DNA of 64,000 bases from Carboxylicivirga caseinilyticus (GCA_025499705.1 JAFMVE010000002.1:1-64000); one strand, 5' to 3'; positions 17,985 to 27,337 are shown, numbered from the stretch's first letter. Notes: generated by a model not told the origin, from the sequence alone. Translations and numbers: made by a program.

Positions 17985-18677
17985 TTAGTTCTTTAAAAAT
18001 GATTCATACCCACTCAAACAATCCTGCAACATGGCTTGTACTCCTCTACTGGTGATAGTACCTCCTGAGATACCATCCACAGCATGAATATTGCCTTCTG
18101 ATTGTCCAGCTTTCGTAACTTCAATTGAAACCAGCTTATCGCCTTCAAAAATTGTTTTTCCAACAAATGGTTTCTGGAAAGCTTCTTTCTCAATTTCAGC
18201 ACCTAATCCAGGTGTTTCACCTTTATGTCCGAATGTTGCACCGTACACAGTGTTTTTGTCTTCGTTTAATGAAACATAACCCCAGATTGGTCCCCAAAGA
18301 CCTTTACCTCGAACGGGTAGTATATATTTAGTGCTGCCATCTTCCAATTTACATTCATAAACCGGATAACCACGCTCGGCATCACTTTTCTTAAGTTCTT
18401 TTGCTAAATCAACATTAAAGGCAACTGCATCCAGTCGTTCTCCTTTTTTGTTAATCACATATGCATTGTCTCCAATGAATTTCTCATACTTAGCCTCTGC
18501 ATCTTTTGCAGTACTTTCAATATTTACCGACTTCAGGATATCGATCTTCTTAGCTACTTCAGCATTTTTAGTCTGAATTGGCTTTAACGATTGTGACAAA
18601 AAGGCCAAAATGGCTGCCACTACAATAACCATCACGGATGCATAAAGAAAGGTATATGTATTTCCTTGTCTATCCAT
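17985..18677 (-). CDS. nqrC: Na+-translocating NADH:quinone reductase subunit C
   Basis: NqrC has one N-terminal helix (about 10-27) and a periplasmic FMN-binding domain. The flavin is joined to a threonine by ApbE; here the site is T207 in DGISGGTITS. The residue before this threonine is glycine where many family members have alanine, a mild variation. RGKGLWGPIWGYV and GATFGHKGETPGLGAEI are the usual conserved blocks. It lies 12 bp after nqrB. Confidence 0.95.
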   Translation of the reverse strand: MDRQGNTYTFLYASVMVIVVAAILAFLSQSLKPIQTKNAEVAKKIDILKSVNIESTAKDAEAKYEKFIGDNAYVINKKGERLDAVAFNVDLAKELKKSDAERGYPVYECKLEDGSTKYILPVRGKGLWGPIWGYVSLNEDKNTVYGATFGHKGETPGLGAEIEKEAFQKPFVGKTIFEGDKLVSIEVTKAGQSEGNIHAVDGISGGTITSRGVQAMLQDCLSGYESFLKN

Positions 18678-18689
18678 TTCTAATTTGTT

Positions 18690-19850
18690 TTAAGCATTTA
18701 CTTTGGCACGTTTCAAACGTCGTTTAATATTTCCTTGTACCACAAAATGGTCAATAAGTGGTGCAAAAGTATTCATCAACAGAATGGCCAACATTACACC
18801 TTCCGGATAAGCCGGGTTAAATACCCTGATCAGAATAGCGAATACACCAATCAAGAATCCGTAAATCCATTTTCCAGCTTCGGTACGTGAGGCAGAAACA
18901 GGATCGGTTGCCATAAATACAGCTCCGAAAGCAAAACCACCTAAACATAACTGATGAATAGCATCTACCTGCATAAGCTCATTAGCTCCCCACATGTTGA
19001 ATAACAATGCCATTAAGTAACCTCCTGCAAATACCGAAACCATAACTTTCCAGCTACCAATACCAGTGTAAATCAAAAGAACTGCACCAATTAAAATAGC
19101 TAAGGTTGAAGTTTCACCTATTGAACCAGGAATCATACCAATAAAGCTATGCCATAAGTCAAATGCACCATTGGCAAATTTATCAACATGACCGCTTGCG
19201 GCCTCTCCTAATGGAGTAGCACCGGTTACACCATCAAGGTCACTTAATCCATGAATCCAGATTTTGTCTCCCGACATTTTTGAAGGATATGCAAAGAAAA
19301 GGAATGCACGTGCAATCAAGGCAGGGTTCCAGATATTCATACCTGTACCACCAAATACCTCTTTACCGATAACAACAGAAAAAGCTGTTGCAACAGCAAC
19401 CATCCATAATGGAATATCAACAGGTAATACCAATGGAATTAACATACCTGATACAAGGAATCCTTCCTGTACTTCGTGTCCGCGAATTTGGGCAAACATA
19501 AATTCAATACCCAAACCTACACCATATGATACAATTACAATTGGCAATACTTTAAGAGCACCAATGCCAACCATTTGCCAAAAACCAGCAGCTTCACCAA
19601 TAGCTAGGTAATGCTGATAACCGGCATTCCAGATACCAAAAAGCAAGGCAGGCACTAAAGCCATAACCACCATTGCCATGGTACGTTTAGAATCAATCGA
19701 GTCGCGCACATGTACACCGTTTTTGTTTGTATGGTCTGGCACAAACAATAAGGTTTCAAATGCATCGAAGGTCGAATGAAACTTCTCAAACTTCCCGCCT
19801 TTCTGAACGTGAGGTTTGATATTATCTAATAAATTTCTTAACGCTTTCAA
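18690..19850 (-). CDS. nqrB: Na+-translocating NADH:quinone reductase subunit B (TTG start)
   Basis: NqrB is the large membrane subunit carrying a covalent FMN, riboflavin and the quinone site. The FMN threonine is T212 in DGVTGATPLG. The first residues (KALRNLLDNIKPH, then GGKFEKFHSTFDAFETLL) match the conserved NqrB start, and they can only be read from the TTG codon at 19850: the frame closes at TAA two codons upstream, and no ATG occurs until after this block. A TTG start is therefore supported and may lower translation. The 80-bp gap from nqrA is unusually long for this operon and holds an inverted repeat. Confidence 0.93.
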   Translation of the reverse strand: MKALRNLLDNIKPHVQKGGKFEKFHSTFDAFETLLFVPDHTNKNGVHVRDSIDSKRTMAMVVMALVPALLFGIWNAGYQHYLAIGEAAGFWQMVGIGALKVLPIVIVSYGVGLGIEFMFAQIRGHEVQEGFLVSGMLIPLVLPVDIPLWMVAVATAFSVVIGKEVFGGTGMNIWNPALIARAFLFFAYPSKMSGDKIWIHGLSDLDGVTGATPLGEAASGHVDKFANGAFDLWHSFIGMIPGSIGETSTLAILIGAVLLIYTGIGSWKVMVSVFAGGYLMALLFNMWGANELMQVDAIHQLCLGGFAFGAVFMATDPVSASRTEAGKWIYGFLIGVFAILIRVFNPAYPEGVMLAILLMNTFAPLIDHFVVQGNIKRRLKRAKVNA

Positions 19851-19870
19851 TGTTATTTAGTTTTTTAGTT

Positions 19871-19935
19871 ATTAGTCAGTGGTCAGTAGTTATATTTTTT
19901 CACAATTCACTACTAACTAGCTACTACTGACTAGC
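19871..19935. repeat. Imperfect inverted repeat between nqrA and nqrB
   Basis: TAGTCAGT at 19873-19880 is matched by ACTGACTA at 19926-19933, with several internal copies of CAGTAGT/ACTACTG giving further pairing. The right arm includes the nqrA stop codon. It resembles the short TAGTCAGT/CAGTAGT-rich repeats seen between genes in some Bacteroidota genomes (recalled, not searched). It could form an RNA hairpin near the nqrB start. Confidence 0.5.
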
Positions 19936-21280
19936 TCAACTCTTTAATCATTAAATCAATACCTCTACGTAACATAGCTTGAAGTGGCTGCTTTGAAGTA
20001 CAAACAAACTCGCAAAGTGCAACATCTTCTTCAGCCAACTCATAAATTCCCAATTGTTCCATTTTATCAATGTCATCCACCAGGATGGCACGGAATAAAA
20101 ATTCAGGAAGAATATCCATTGGCATTACTTTTTCGTACTCACCTGACATAATGAATGATCTTCGGCCTCCATGCATATTGGCATCTAAACGATACTCTTT
20201 TTTCTTGCACATCCAGCTAAAGAAGGTACGAGAAACACTGTATTTACCAAAACCAGGTGCCGCCCATCCCATAAATTCGAAATAATCACCTTCAGGAATA
20301 ACTGTTACCTGTGAGTGATATACTCCTAAATAACCGTCATCATCTATTTGTGTACCGGTAAGAACATTACCGCTGATGTATCTTAAGGTACCGTCTTTCT
20401 TAACATTGCCTTTCACTAATGTTGAAATAGATGCTCCTAATTTAGTGCGATAGTATGCTTTTTTCTCAACCTCACTACCCGCAACAACAACTACACGGTT
20501 TGAATCATACTTTCCTTCCGCAAATAATTTACCGATGGCTACAATTTCCTGTGGTTGTGCTACCCACACTACTTCACCTTTACTTATTGGCATTGTATGG
20601 TGAATTTGAACACCCACATTACCTGCAGGATGAGGACCTTCAAAAGAATGAATAGTAACCCCTTTAAGGTTATTGAACACTTTTGAAGCAGCACCATTTT
20701 GAACACCAACATGAACATTGTCGCATAAACGCTTAACAACGTCAATACCTGTTTGCAAAGCCTCTTCCTGACCAGTTAACACAAAGTCATAATCAGGTGC
20801 TAAAGGAGCTGAGTCGAATGCTGAAATGTAAAACGCCTTAGGTGTTTCTTTTGCATCAGCAATTACATCATAAGGACGCTTACGAATGAATGGCCACAAA
20901 CCTGCTGCCTGTAACTTTTCAACCACTTGTTCCTTTGATAACTCACTGGCTTTAGCCGGGGCAAATTGCTCAGCAGCATCGGTGCCATCTGATTTCACCA
21001 CAACTTCCAAAATCTTACGGCGCTCACCGCGGTTAACCGCATGCAACTCGCCACTTACAGGTGAAACGAATTTTATTTCAGGACGATACTTGTCGAAAAA
21101 TAAAACCGTACCCGTTTTCACCTTGTCCCCAACCTTTAATGCCATTTTAGGAACCACACCATGAAAATCGGCAGGTTTAATCGCAAAAAACTCGGGTAAT
21201 TCGGCTTGTCCGAATACATTATCAGCTTTTCCTGAAAGCTGAATATTCAGACCTTTTTTTAATTTTATTACCTCTGACAT
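19931..21280 (-). CDS. nqrA: Na+-translocating NADH:quinone reductase subunit A
   Basis: NqrA is the soluble subunit on the cytoplasmic face of the complex. The family start KLKKGLNIQLSGKA is followed by FHGVVPKMALKVGDKVKTG (a biotinyl/lipoyl-like fold), then GPHPAGNVGVQIHH and VWVAQPQEIVAIGKLF. Its 449 residues are normal. It is the first gene of nqrA-F, with a promoter element about 33 bases upstream. Confidence 0.95.
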   Translation of the reverse strand: MSEVIKLKKGLNIQLSGKADNVFGQAELPEFFAIKPADFHGVVPKMALKVGDKVKTGTVLFFDKYRPEIKFVSPVSGELHAVNRGERRKILEVVVKSDGTDAAEQFAPAKASELSKEQVVEKLQAAGLWPFIRKRPYDVIADAKETPKAFYISAFDSAPLAPDYDFVLTGQEEALQTGIDVVKRLCDNVHVGVQNGAASKVFNNLKGVTIHSFEGPHPAGNVGVQIHHTMPISKGEVVWVAQPQEIVAIGKLFAEGKYDSNRVVVVAGSEVEKKAYYRTKLGASISTLVKGNVKKDGTLRYISGNVLTGTQIDDDGYLGVYHSQVTVIPEGDYFEFMGWAAPGFGKYSVSRTFFSWMCKKKEYRLDANMHGGRRSFIMSGEYEKVMPMDILPEFLFRAILVDDIDKMEQLGIYELAEEDVALCEFVCTSKQPLQAMLRRGIDLMIKELS

Positions 21281-21312
21281 GTTTGAAAAACGGTTTTTTT
21301 ATTTTTAAGCTG

Positions 21313-21320
21313 CAAAAATA
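21313..21320 (-). promoter_or_regulatory. Bacteroidota -7 promoter element for the nqr operon
   Basis: The minus strand reads TATTTTTG, an exact TAnnTTTG match, placing the transcript start about 25 bases before the nqrA ATG. No clear -33 element is visible. Confidence 0.45.
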
Positions 21321-21448
21321 TAGAAAATTATAACTTTTCCATCTATATTACGCTCTTAAAAAGAGCTTAAATACTGCTTTATTTTAGTTTGCTGAGTCAA
21401 GGAAAGCACAGCAAATGTAGAATTGTTTCTTTATTTATCCAAACAGAT

Positions 21449-22720
21449 ATGTCTATATTTAAATACCTTTTAATTAGTACATTCGCAACCATACCCTTTT
21501 TGACAACAGGCAACAACCCTGTTTATACGGCTTCTAATATACATACAGTACAGTTACATAAAACTGGCTGGAATCAAAGTTTACCCATTATTCATTTAAA
21601 TTCTCAGGAAGAATTAACACTTAGTTTCGATGATTTTGCCTACGATACAAAAAACTACCAGTACAGTATCATTCATTGCGAGGCCAACTGGGAAGAATCA
21701 GATCTTATGCAAACAGAATTTATCAAGGGATTTATGCCCAACCCCGTTTTGAATTATCAATACTCATTCAACAGTACTTTTGATTATATACATTATTCAG
21801 TGGCTTTTCCCAATGAGGATATTAAAATTAAGATATCAGGAAATTACCTAATTAAAATATTTGAATTGGGCAGCGAGGACAGCCCAATTCTTACCCGTCC
21901 GTTTTATGTTTCTGAGTCGCAGGTAGGCATTGTTCCTCAAGTCAAGTACACGGCAAGTGCATCCTTGAGATCATCCATGCAGGAATTGCATTTTACCGTG
22001 CAGCATCCTGGATTCAACATCAATAACCCCAGAGAAGACATCAAGGTTGTATTGCAACAGAACGGCAGGTGGGACAATAGGATAACGAATCTAAAACCTT
22101 TATTCATTCGCCAATCAGAACTGGTTTATGAACACAACCGGGAAATACTATTTGATGGAGGAAACGAATTCAGATGGCTCGATATAAGAAGTACACGCTT
22201 TGCTCCGGAATATGTCGAAAGTATTACCTTTCATGATCCTCATTATCACTTTACTTTATTCCCGGATAAAAGTCGTGGCGATAAATCCTATTTTTACAAA
22301 GAAGATTTTAACGGTAAATATTATATCGATGTACGCGAGAATCGTGATCCGGAAATTGAAGGTGATTATGTTTTTGTACATTTTAAATTGCCCGTTGAAA
22401 AGCCTATTCTATCAGGTAAAGTATATGTTACCGGCGCATTGAGTGACTGGCAGATGGACGCCAATAATGAAATGCAATACAATACACAAACCAACATGTA
22501 CGAGCTAACACTACTTTTAAAACAGGGATTTTATAATTACCATTATCTGTTTTGGGATGAAAACCAAAAATATGCTGATGTTGGAACTTTTGAAGGAAAT
22601 TTCGGACAAACCGAAAACGACTATATTATATATGTATATTATCGAAGTATAAGTGATAACTATGATCGTTTGGTAGGAGTTAATGTGACAAATTCATTAA
22701 AATACACCATGACAAATTAA
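21449..22720 (+). CDS. DUF5103 / T9SS plug-type protein
   Basis: The exported 423-residue protein begins with a signal peptide (about 1-20). The body matches DUF5103, the family annotated as type IX secretion system plug protein after the Flavobacterium johnsoniae protein that closes the SprA channel. Conserved-looking stretches include LSFDDFAYDTKNYQYSIIHC, NPREDIKVVLQQNGRWDN and the late YVTGALSDWQMDANNEM. The plug role is established for a relative, not for this protein. I chose the ATG at 21449, which starts the signal peptide; a TTG 20 codons earlier is open but adds no plausible sequence. It diverges from nqrA. Confidence 0.78.
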   Translation: MSIFKYLLISTFATIPFLTTGNNPVYTASNIHTVQLHKTGWNQSLPIIHLNSQEELTLSFDDFAYDTKNYQYSIIHCEANWEESDLMQTEFIKGFMPNPVLNYQYSFNSTFDYIHYSVAFPNEDIKIKISGNYLIKIFELGSEDSPILTRPFYVSESQVGIVPQVKYTASASLRSSMQELHFTVQHPGFNINNPREDIKVVLQQNGRWDNRITNLKPLFIRQSELVYEHNREILFDGGNEFRWLDIRSTRFAPEYVESITFHDPHYHFTLFPDKSRGDKSYFYKEDFNGKYYIDVRENRDPEIEGDYVFVHFKLPVEKPILSGKVYVTGALSDWQMDANNEMQYNTQTNMYELTLLLKQGFYNYHYLFWDENQKYADVGTFEGNFGQTENDYIIYVYYRSISDNYDRLVGVNVTNSLKYTMTN

Positions 22721-22815
22721 GATTTTGCAAAATCGTAAATAAAAAACTGATTAATCTCATAAAAAGAGCACCCTAAACCCTGACAAAATTCATACCCTTG
22801 GGCTGCAAAATTCAA

Positions 22816-22823
22816 TAGCTTTG
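22816..22823 (+). promoter_or_regulatory. Possible -7 promoter element for pruA
   Basis: TAGCTTTG matches TAnnTTTG, 140 bases before the pruA ATG. The long leader and the lack of a -33 element make this uncertain. Confidence 0.3.
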
Positions 22824-22860
22824 TTTTCAATGAGAAGTACTGTTTAAATGGTATTCAGAG

Positions 22861-22888
22861 CAACATTTAATTTCAATTAATAATGTTG
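22861..22888. promoter_or_regulatory. Near-palindrome upstream of pruA
   Basis: CAACATTTAATT at 22861-22872 pairs with AATTAATAATGTTG at 22875-22888, allowing a two-base bulge. It could be an operator or a small RNA hairpin in the pruA leader. Confidence 0.35.
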
Positions 22889-22963
22889 TATCTTTTGTAA
22901 ACAGTATACATGATTTTCATTGATTTGATCAACACAAATAATAACCATCATAAACAAAACGCT

Positions 22964-24592
22964 ATGCCAAAAGGAATCTTTAATGTGCCAAAAGCTGTTA
23001 ACGAGCCTGTAAAGAGTTATGCTCCTGGATCTCCAGAGCGTGCCGAACTAAAAAAGCAATTAGAATTGCTAAGATCACAGGAGTTGGATATTCCGATGTT
23101 CATCGGGGGTCAGGAGATCAGAACTGACAATAAAAAACGAATTCATCCTCCTCATGAGATTAATCATACCTTAGGATATTACCACCAGGGAGATGAAACT
23201 CATGTTCATATGGCTATTGACGCAGCCCTTAAGGCTCGTAAAAAATGGGCTGAATTAAGCTGGGAGCATCGTGCTTCAATCTTTTTAAAAGCTGCTGATT
23301 TATTAGCGGGTCCATATCGTCAGGTATTGAATGCTGCTACTATGTTAGGTCAGTCGAAAAATGCTTTCCAGGCTGAAATTGATGCTGCTTGTGAGTTGGC
23401 TGATTTCTTCCGATTCAATGTTCAGTATATGACACAAATTTATTCGGATCAACCTGAATCATCACCTGGTATCTGGAATCGTGTTGAATACCGTCCGCTG
23501 GAAGGATTCGTTTTTGCATTGACTCCGTTTAACTTTACCTCTATTGCTGGTAACCTGCAAACAGCACCGGCTATGATGGGTAACGTTACCGTTTGGAAAC
23601 CATCTAAGACAGCTGTTTATTCAGCTTATTTCCTAATGAAATTATTTAAGGAAGCGGGAGTGCCTGATGGCGTTATCAACCTTGTTTATGCATCTGGTCC
23701 TGTTGCTGCTAATGTAGTATTTGAACATCCTGATTTTGCAGGATTCCACTTTACCGGCTCTACATCTGTTTTCCAAAGCACATGGAAAGCCATCGGAACC
23801 AACATTGCTAAATACAAAACCTACCCACGTATTGTTGGCGAAACTGGTGGTAAAGACTACATTTTTGCTCACAAATCATGTGATGTTAAAGCGGTTGCAA
23901 CAGCTATTACCCGCGGAGCCTTTGAATACCAGGGACAAAAATGTTCTGCTGCTTCACGTGCTTACATGCCATCGAGCAAATGGGCAGAAATCCGTGAACT
24001 AGTTGGAGAGCAATTGAAAGAAGTTAAAATGGGACCTCCTGAAGACTTCACCAACTTTGTTAATGCTGTTATCGACGAAGCTTCATTCGACAAATTGGCA
24101 GGAGCTATCGACGATGCAAAAGCAAGTAAAGAAGCTGAAATTATCTTTGGAGGTAACTACGATAAATCGGTTGGTTATTTTATTGAGCCTACCATCATCC
24201 TTACAACAAATCCGAAATACGACACTATGGAAGAAGAGTTGTTTGGCCCTGTTCTGACTATTTATGTATATGATGACACCAAACTTGATGAAACACTTGA
24301 TACATTAGATTCAACATCTATATATGCTTTAACAGGTGGAATATTTGCACAGGATCGTTACATTATTGAGAAGTTAACCAAACGTCTTGTAAACACAGCA
24401 GGTAACTTCTACATCAATGATAAACCAACAGGTGCTGTTGTTGGTCAACAACCTTTCGGAGGTTCTCGCGGATCGGGTACCAACGACAAAGCCGGATCAG
24501 CTATTAACCTTATGCGTTGGGTTAGTCCTCGTACAATTAAAGAAACCTTTGTTCCGCCACATGATTATAAATATCCATTTTTGGCAGAGTAA
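22964..24592 (+). CDS. pruA: L-glutamate gamma-semialdehyde (1-pyrroline-5-carboxylate) dehydrogenase
   Basis: The enzyme oxidises glutamate semialdehyde to glutamate with NAD+, the last step of proline breakdown. The aldehyde dehydrogenase motifs are clear: TPFNFTSIAGNLQ, NVTVWKPSKTAVYSA, GFHFTGSTSVF, ETGGKDYIFAHKSC and the catalytic cysteine in YQGQKCSAASRAY. I chose the ATG at 22964 (MPKGIFNVP), giving 542 residues, the usual length; the frame is open 18 codons further but those read as low-complexity leader. No putA is nearby, so proline dehydrogenase must be elsewhere. A strong terminator follows. Confidence 0.93.
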   Translation: MPKGIFNVPKAVNEPVKSYAPGSPERAELKKQLELLRSQELDIPMFIGGQEIRTDNKKRIHPPHEINHTLGYYHQGDETHVHMAIDAALKARKKWAELSWEHRASIFLKAADLLAGPYRQVLNAATMLGQSKNAFQAEIDAACELADFFRFNVQYMTQIYSDQPESSPGIWNRVEYRPLEGFVFALTPFNFTSIAGNLQTAPAMMGNVTVWKPSKTAVYSAYFLMKLFKEAGVPDGVINLVYASGPVAANVVFEHPDFAGFHFTGSTSVFQSTWKAIGTNIAKYKTYPRIVGETGGKDYIFAHKSCDVKAVATAITRGAFEYQGQKCSAASRAYMPSSKWAEIRELVGEQLKEVKMGPPEDFTNFVNAVIDEASFDKLAGAIDDAKASKEAEIIFGGNYDKSVGYFIEPTIILTTNPKYDTMEEELFGPVLTIYVYDDTKLDETLDTLDSTSIYALTGGIFAQDRYIIEKLTKRLVNTAGNFYINDKPTGAVVGQQPFGGSRGSGTNDKAGSAINLMRWVSPRTIKETFVPPHDYKYPFLAE

Positions 24593-24598
24593 TAAATC

Positions 24599-24625
24599 AA
24601 ATCCCGCAGATGCGGGATTTTTTTT
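24599..24625 (+). terminator. Intrinsic terminator after pruA
   Basis: AAATCCCGC at 24599-24607 pairs with GCGGGATTT at 24612-24620 around an AGAT loop, followed by a run of Ts to 24625. Confidence 0.85.
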
Positions 24626-24659
24626 GTGCCTTTGCTAAGCTCTGAGGCACAAAGTTTAT

Positions 24660-24667
24660 TACCTTTG
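24660..24667 (+). promoter_or_regulatory. Possible -7 promoter element for the ftsB-like gene
   Basis: TACCTTTG matches TAnnTTTG, 15 bases before the ATG at 24683, so the leader would be very short. No -33 element is seen at the right spacing. Confidence 0.35.
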
Positions 24668-24682
24668 TCGAAAAGGTACTAT

Positions 24683-24988
24683 ATGAACTGGTCGAACTTT
24701 AAAAAATACATTCAGCCACTAATCAGTAACAAATACTTTATAGCATTTGTGATTTTTGTGGTTTACATAGGTATTTTCGATCAGAACAACCTGATTGACC
24801 GCTTCAAGTTACAATCCCGCATTACCAAATTAGAAAAGCAGAAAGAGCACTACATTGAAGAGATTGAGCAAAACAACCGAAAAATGAAAGAGCTTCAGAG
24901 TAGCACCGACAATCTTGAAAAATTTGGAAGGGAAGAATACCTCATGAAGAAAAAAGACGAAGTGCTTTTTATCGTTGAAGAAGAATAA
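24683..24988 (+). CDS. FtsB/DivIC-like septum formation initiator protein
   Basis: This 101-residue protein has a short cytoplasmic start, one membrane helix (about 19-36) and a coiled coil (LQSRITKLEKQKEHYIEEIE onward). It ends with the family's FGREEYLMKKKDEVLFIVEE block. This is the layout of FtsB/DivIC proteins, which join FtsL and FtsQ at the division site. I chose the ATG at 24683; the longer GTG frame would run into the terminator hairpin. It is followed after one base by another small membrane-protein gene, so the two are probably co-expressed. Confidence 0.87.
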   Translation: MNWSNFKKYIQPLISNKYFIAFVIFVVYIGIFDQNNLIDRFKLQSRITKLEKQKEHYIEEIEQNNRKMKELQSSTDNLEKFGREEYLMKKKDEVLFIVEEE

Positions 24989-24989
24989 T

Positions 24990-25313
24990 ATGGATTTTAA
25001 GAGAGTTTTAAGCATCCTGTATTACATCGGTATGGGACTGGTATTTTTAGGAGTACTGATGGGTGTGACAAATGTTGACTATGACTACCTTGTTTTATTT
25101 ATCGGTAGTTTACCAATTATAGGTGTAAGAATTTATAACCGTGTCATTGGTCGAAAAGAGAACTTTCGTGTATTTTCTATATTAATTTACAGTTCGATAT
25201 TTTTATTACCGACAGCATGGGCAATGTATACTAACCGCACTTATTGGGTAGTATTTATCATTTGCATGGTAGTACTTGATTTTTATGCCAGCTTTCGACG
25301 ACTCAGAAAATAA
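24990..25313 (+). CDS. Four-helix small membrane protein, unknown function
   Basis: The ATG lies one base after the stop of the ftsB-like gene, giving 107 residues. Four likely membrane helices fall at about 8-26, 32-50, 62-80 and 86-101, with a basic end (RRLRK). I do not recognise a domain family. Tight coupling to the ftsB-like gene suggests a role at the cell envelope, but this is inference. A TTG inside the upstream gene would lengthen it by five residues; the ATG is the simpler choice. Confidence 0.72.
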   Translation: MDFKRVLSILYYIGMGLVFLGVLMGVTNVDYDYLVLFIGSLPIIGVRIYNRVIGRKENFRVFSILIYSSIFLLPTAWAMYTNRTYWVVFIICMVVLDFYASFRRLRK

Positions 25314-25389
25314 ACAAGTAGAAGGTTAAAAGATTAAAGGATAAAAGATAACTATATTTCAGACTGAAGACTATTCAATTAGGATAGAA

Positions 25390-26637
25390 TCACTGCTTTT
25401 CCCATTTTCTAAAATAGTCCAATACATCATTGGTATCCATCAGATCATCGGCATCCCTTTCAAGCAATTCAAGCAGATCGAGAGAAACATCAAAAACGGC
25501 TGTTTTTTCCAGAAAATGTTCATGAACATAGTTCAGGTATTTCACAACTCTAAAAGCGTCAAAAACCTCAAAAAACCGTTTATTAAATGTGTTTAATGAA
25601 GAACAATTATTATTCACATTAGTAAGATCAGCATAGAAGTCTGAATTCAATAAATAACTTCTGATTCGACCGCTTAATTCACTTAAAAGGTCCAGATAAG
25701 CTTCTTGCTCTATCTTATAGAATTTATCTCGCATAATAAACAAATCCTTCAGATCGATAAAAGCCTGCAAATTATAAGTCTTATAATCATCAGAATCATT
25801 AATTAGTTTTGCAATGGTAGGTCCGGTTCCAAATGGAACACGATCAGAAATACGTGAAGATGGATAAACACATGTGGTATTCAACTCCGAAAAACTACCT
25901 AAAGAAATTACTTTCTGAAGAAAATAAAAATCTTCACCGGCTTGCTTTCGAGGTATACCTCCTGCCCTAACGTACGCTTCTGCTGTAATAGCGAAGCTGG
26001 AACCAACTGTATGAAAAGCATGTGGATGTCCGGTCCATCGCAATGCCTGCAAATAGTATCTTAAATGTAGCTCATATTGAAAAATTGCCTCTTTTTGCGA
26101 ATCATTAAGCCCTTCACTTTGATGTTCGAAACAAATGGTACAACCATTTAATATTTCTTCTTCAAACTTCTTCCATACTTCTGTAAAGTAATTGGAACTT
26201 ACAACACAATCTGCATCTAATGACAAAATGATTCCTCCTGGATTATCCTCATCCGCATATTTAGAAACGGCGTAATCCATGCCAATTTTACGCGCCCAGC
26301 CAACTCCTGCATGTTTGGCAATTAAATCATAGGCTTGAATAACTGAAATAGAAAAATGTGTATATTCTTGACTTTGACCTATCAAATAATCAAAGAGTTT
26401 TTGCTGACGAAGCTTTACGTCTGAGCTGCAATCTGAAGAGTAATTAACAACCATTATTAACTCTATCTGCATCTGGCATTTTTTGGCAGCCACATGTATA
26501 GAATCAAGCAAAAGATCAATACTTTCCTCTTCAAGATATACTGGGATAACTACCCTTATATCTTTCTTTGAGTCATCCTTTTCAAAGGGAAAACTAACTG
26601 AATGTCTTGACAAATATTTCTGAAAAAGCTTATCCAT
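25390..26637 (-). CDS. Family 2 (GT-A) glycosyltransferase
   Basis: The 415 residues include the GT2 nucleotide-sugar start (IRVVIPVYLEEESIDLLL), then AGVGWARKIGMDYAV, the metal-binding acidic motif SLDADCVV and a later GEDFYFLQKV segment that may supply the catalytic acid. No membrane helix is obvious, so it should act at the cytoplasmic face. The C-terminal 150 residues look helical and are unassigned. No polysaccharide or LPS cluster is nearby, so donor and acceptor are unknown. It follows the ompH gene on the same strand, but a terminator separates them. Confidence 0.82.
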   Translation of the reverse strand: MDKLFQKYLSRHSVSFPFEKDDSKKDIRVVIPVYLEEESIDLLLDSIHVAAKKCQMQIELIMVVNYSSDCSSDVKLRQQKLFDYLIGQSQEYTHFSISVIQAYDLIAKHAGVGWARKIGMDYAVSKYADEDNPGGIILSLDADCVVSSNYFTEVWKKFEEEILNGCTICFEHQSEGLNDSQKEAIFQYELHLRYYLQALRWTGHPHAFHTVGSSFAITAEAYVRAGGIPRKQAGEDFYFLQKVISLGSFSELNTTCVYPSSRISDRVPFGTGPTIAKLINDSDDYKTYNLQAFIDLKDLFIMRDKFYKIEQEAYLDLLSELSGRIRSYLLNSDFYADLTNVNNNCSSLNTFNKRFFEVFDAFRVVKYLNYVHEHFLEKTAVFDVSLDLLELLERDADDLMDTNDVLDYFRKWEKQ

Positions 26638-26649
26638 AAAAATAAAAAA

Positions 26650-26673
26650 GGCAGAACTTAAAAAAGTTCTGCC
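26650..26673 (-). terminator. Terminator after the OmpH-like gene
   Basis: GGCAGAACTT at 26650-26659 pairs with AAGTTCTGCC at 26664-26673; read on the minus strand it is followed by a long T-rich tract. Confidence 0.8.
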
Positions 26674-26694
26674 CTAATATATCAATATAATTTC

Positions 26695-27297
26695 TTACTT
26701 GTTACCTGCTTCGTGACGTGCATTAAGAGCCTCAGTAACATGTTTTGTAATATCAACTCCTTGTGCACCATACAATACATTATCACCCAATGTATTGCTT
26801 AAAATAACTTTATAAGGCTTATCCTTGGCAAATTCCTTAAGATAATTTTCCAATGTATCACGAAGCTGACGATTTAATTTGTCCTGCTCCTGCATCAATT
26901 CATTGGTTAAACGTTGATTTAATAGCTGTAAATCCTGTTCTGCTTTTGCTAAACGATCTCTTTCTTTATTAAATCTATCCTGCGACAAGAAGGCATTGGT
27001 TTGAACTTTACGTTGAAAATCCACTGCATCTTGCTGAAAAATCCTTGCTTTCTCTGCGTAATCAGCTCTTGAAGCCTCTTCTTTACCCATCAATTGCTCG
27101 TTAACCACTTTTGCAAAGTTATAATTCAACAACAATGAGTCTGTATTAATAAAAGCAACAGGATAAACATCTCCATCGGCAGCAGCTTCACCTTCTCCTG
27201 AAACTACAGCTTCTTTTGAAGAAGAAAAATGTAGTACATATAAAATGATAACAGCAATTAATAAAACCCCATTTAATACTGTAGATACTTGTTTCAT
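26695..27297 (-). CDS. OmpH/Skp-like periplasmic chaperone
   Basis: This 200-residue protein starts with a hydrophobic signal or anchor (about 7-24). After a short linker come YPVAFINTDSLLLNYNFAK and a long charged helix region rich in Q, K, E and R (about 65-150), ending YKVILSNTLGDNVLYG. That is the OmpH/Skp pattern: a small body with coiled-coil arms that hold unfolded outer-membrane proteins. The hydrophobic start lacks a clear cleavage site, so it may stay anchored in the inner membrane. It sits downstream of the giant adhesin and PorP/SprF genes, with a promoter element of its own. Confidence 0.87.
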   Translation of the reverse strand: MKQVSTVLNGVLLIAVIILYVLHFSSSKEAVVSGEGEAAADGDVYPVAFINTDSLLLNYNFAKVVNEQLMGKEEASRADYAEKARIFQQDAVDFQRKVQTNAFLSQDRFNKERDRLAKAEQDLQLLNQRLTNELMQEQDKLNRQLRDTLENYLKEFAKDKPYKVILSNTLGDNVLYGAQGVDITKHVTEALNARHEAGNK

Positions 27298-27337
27298 ATT
27301 CTCACTAATGATTTTATAGCTTATTTTTAACGGAGAA

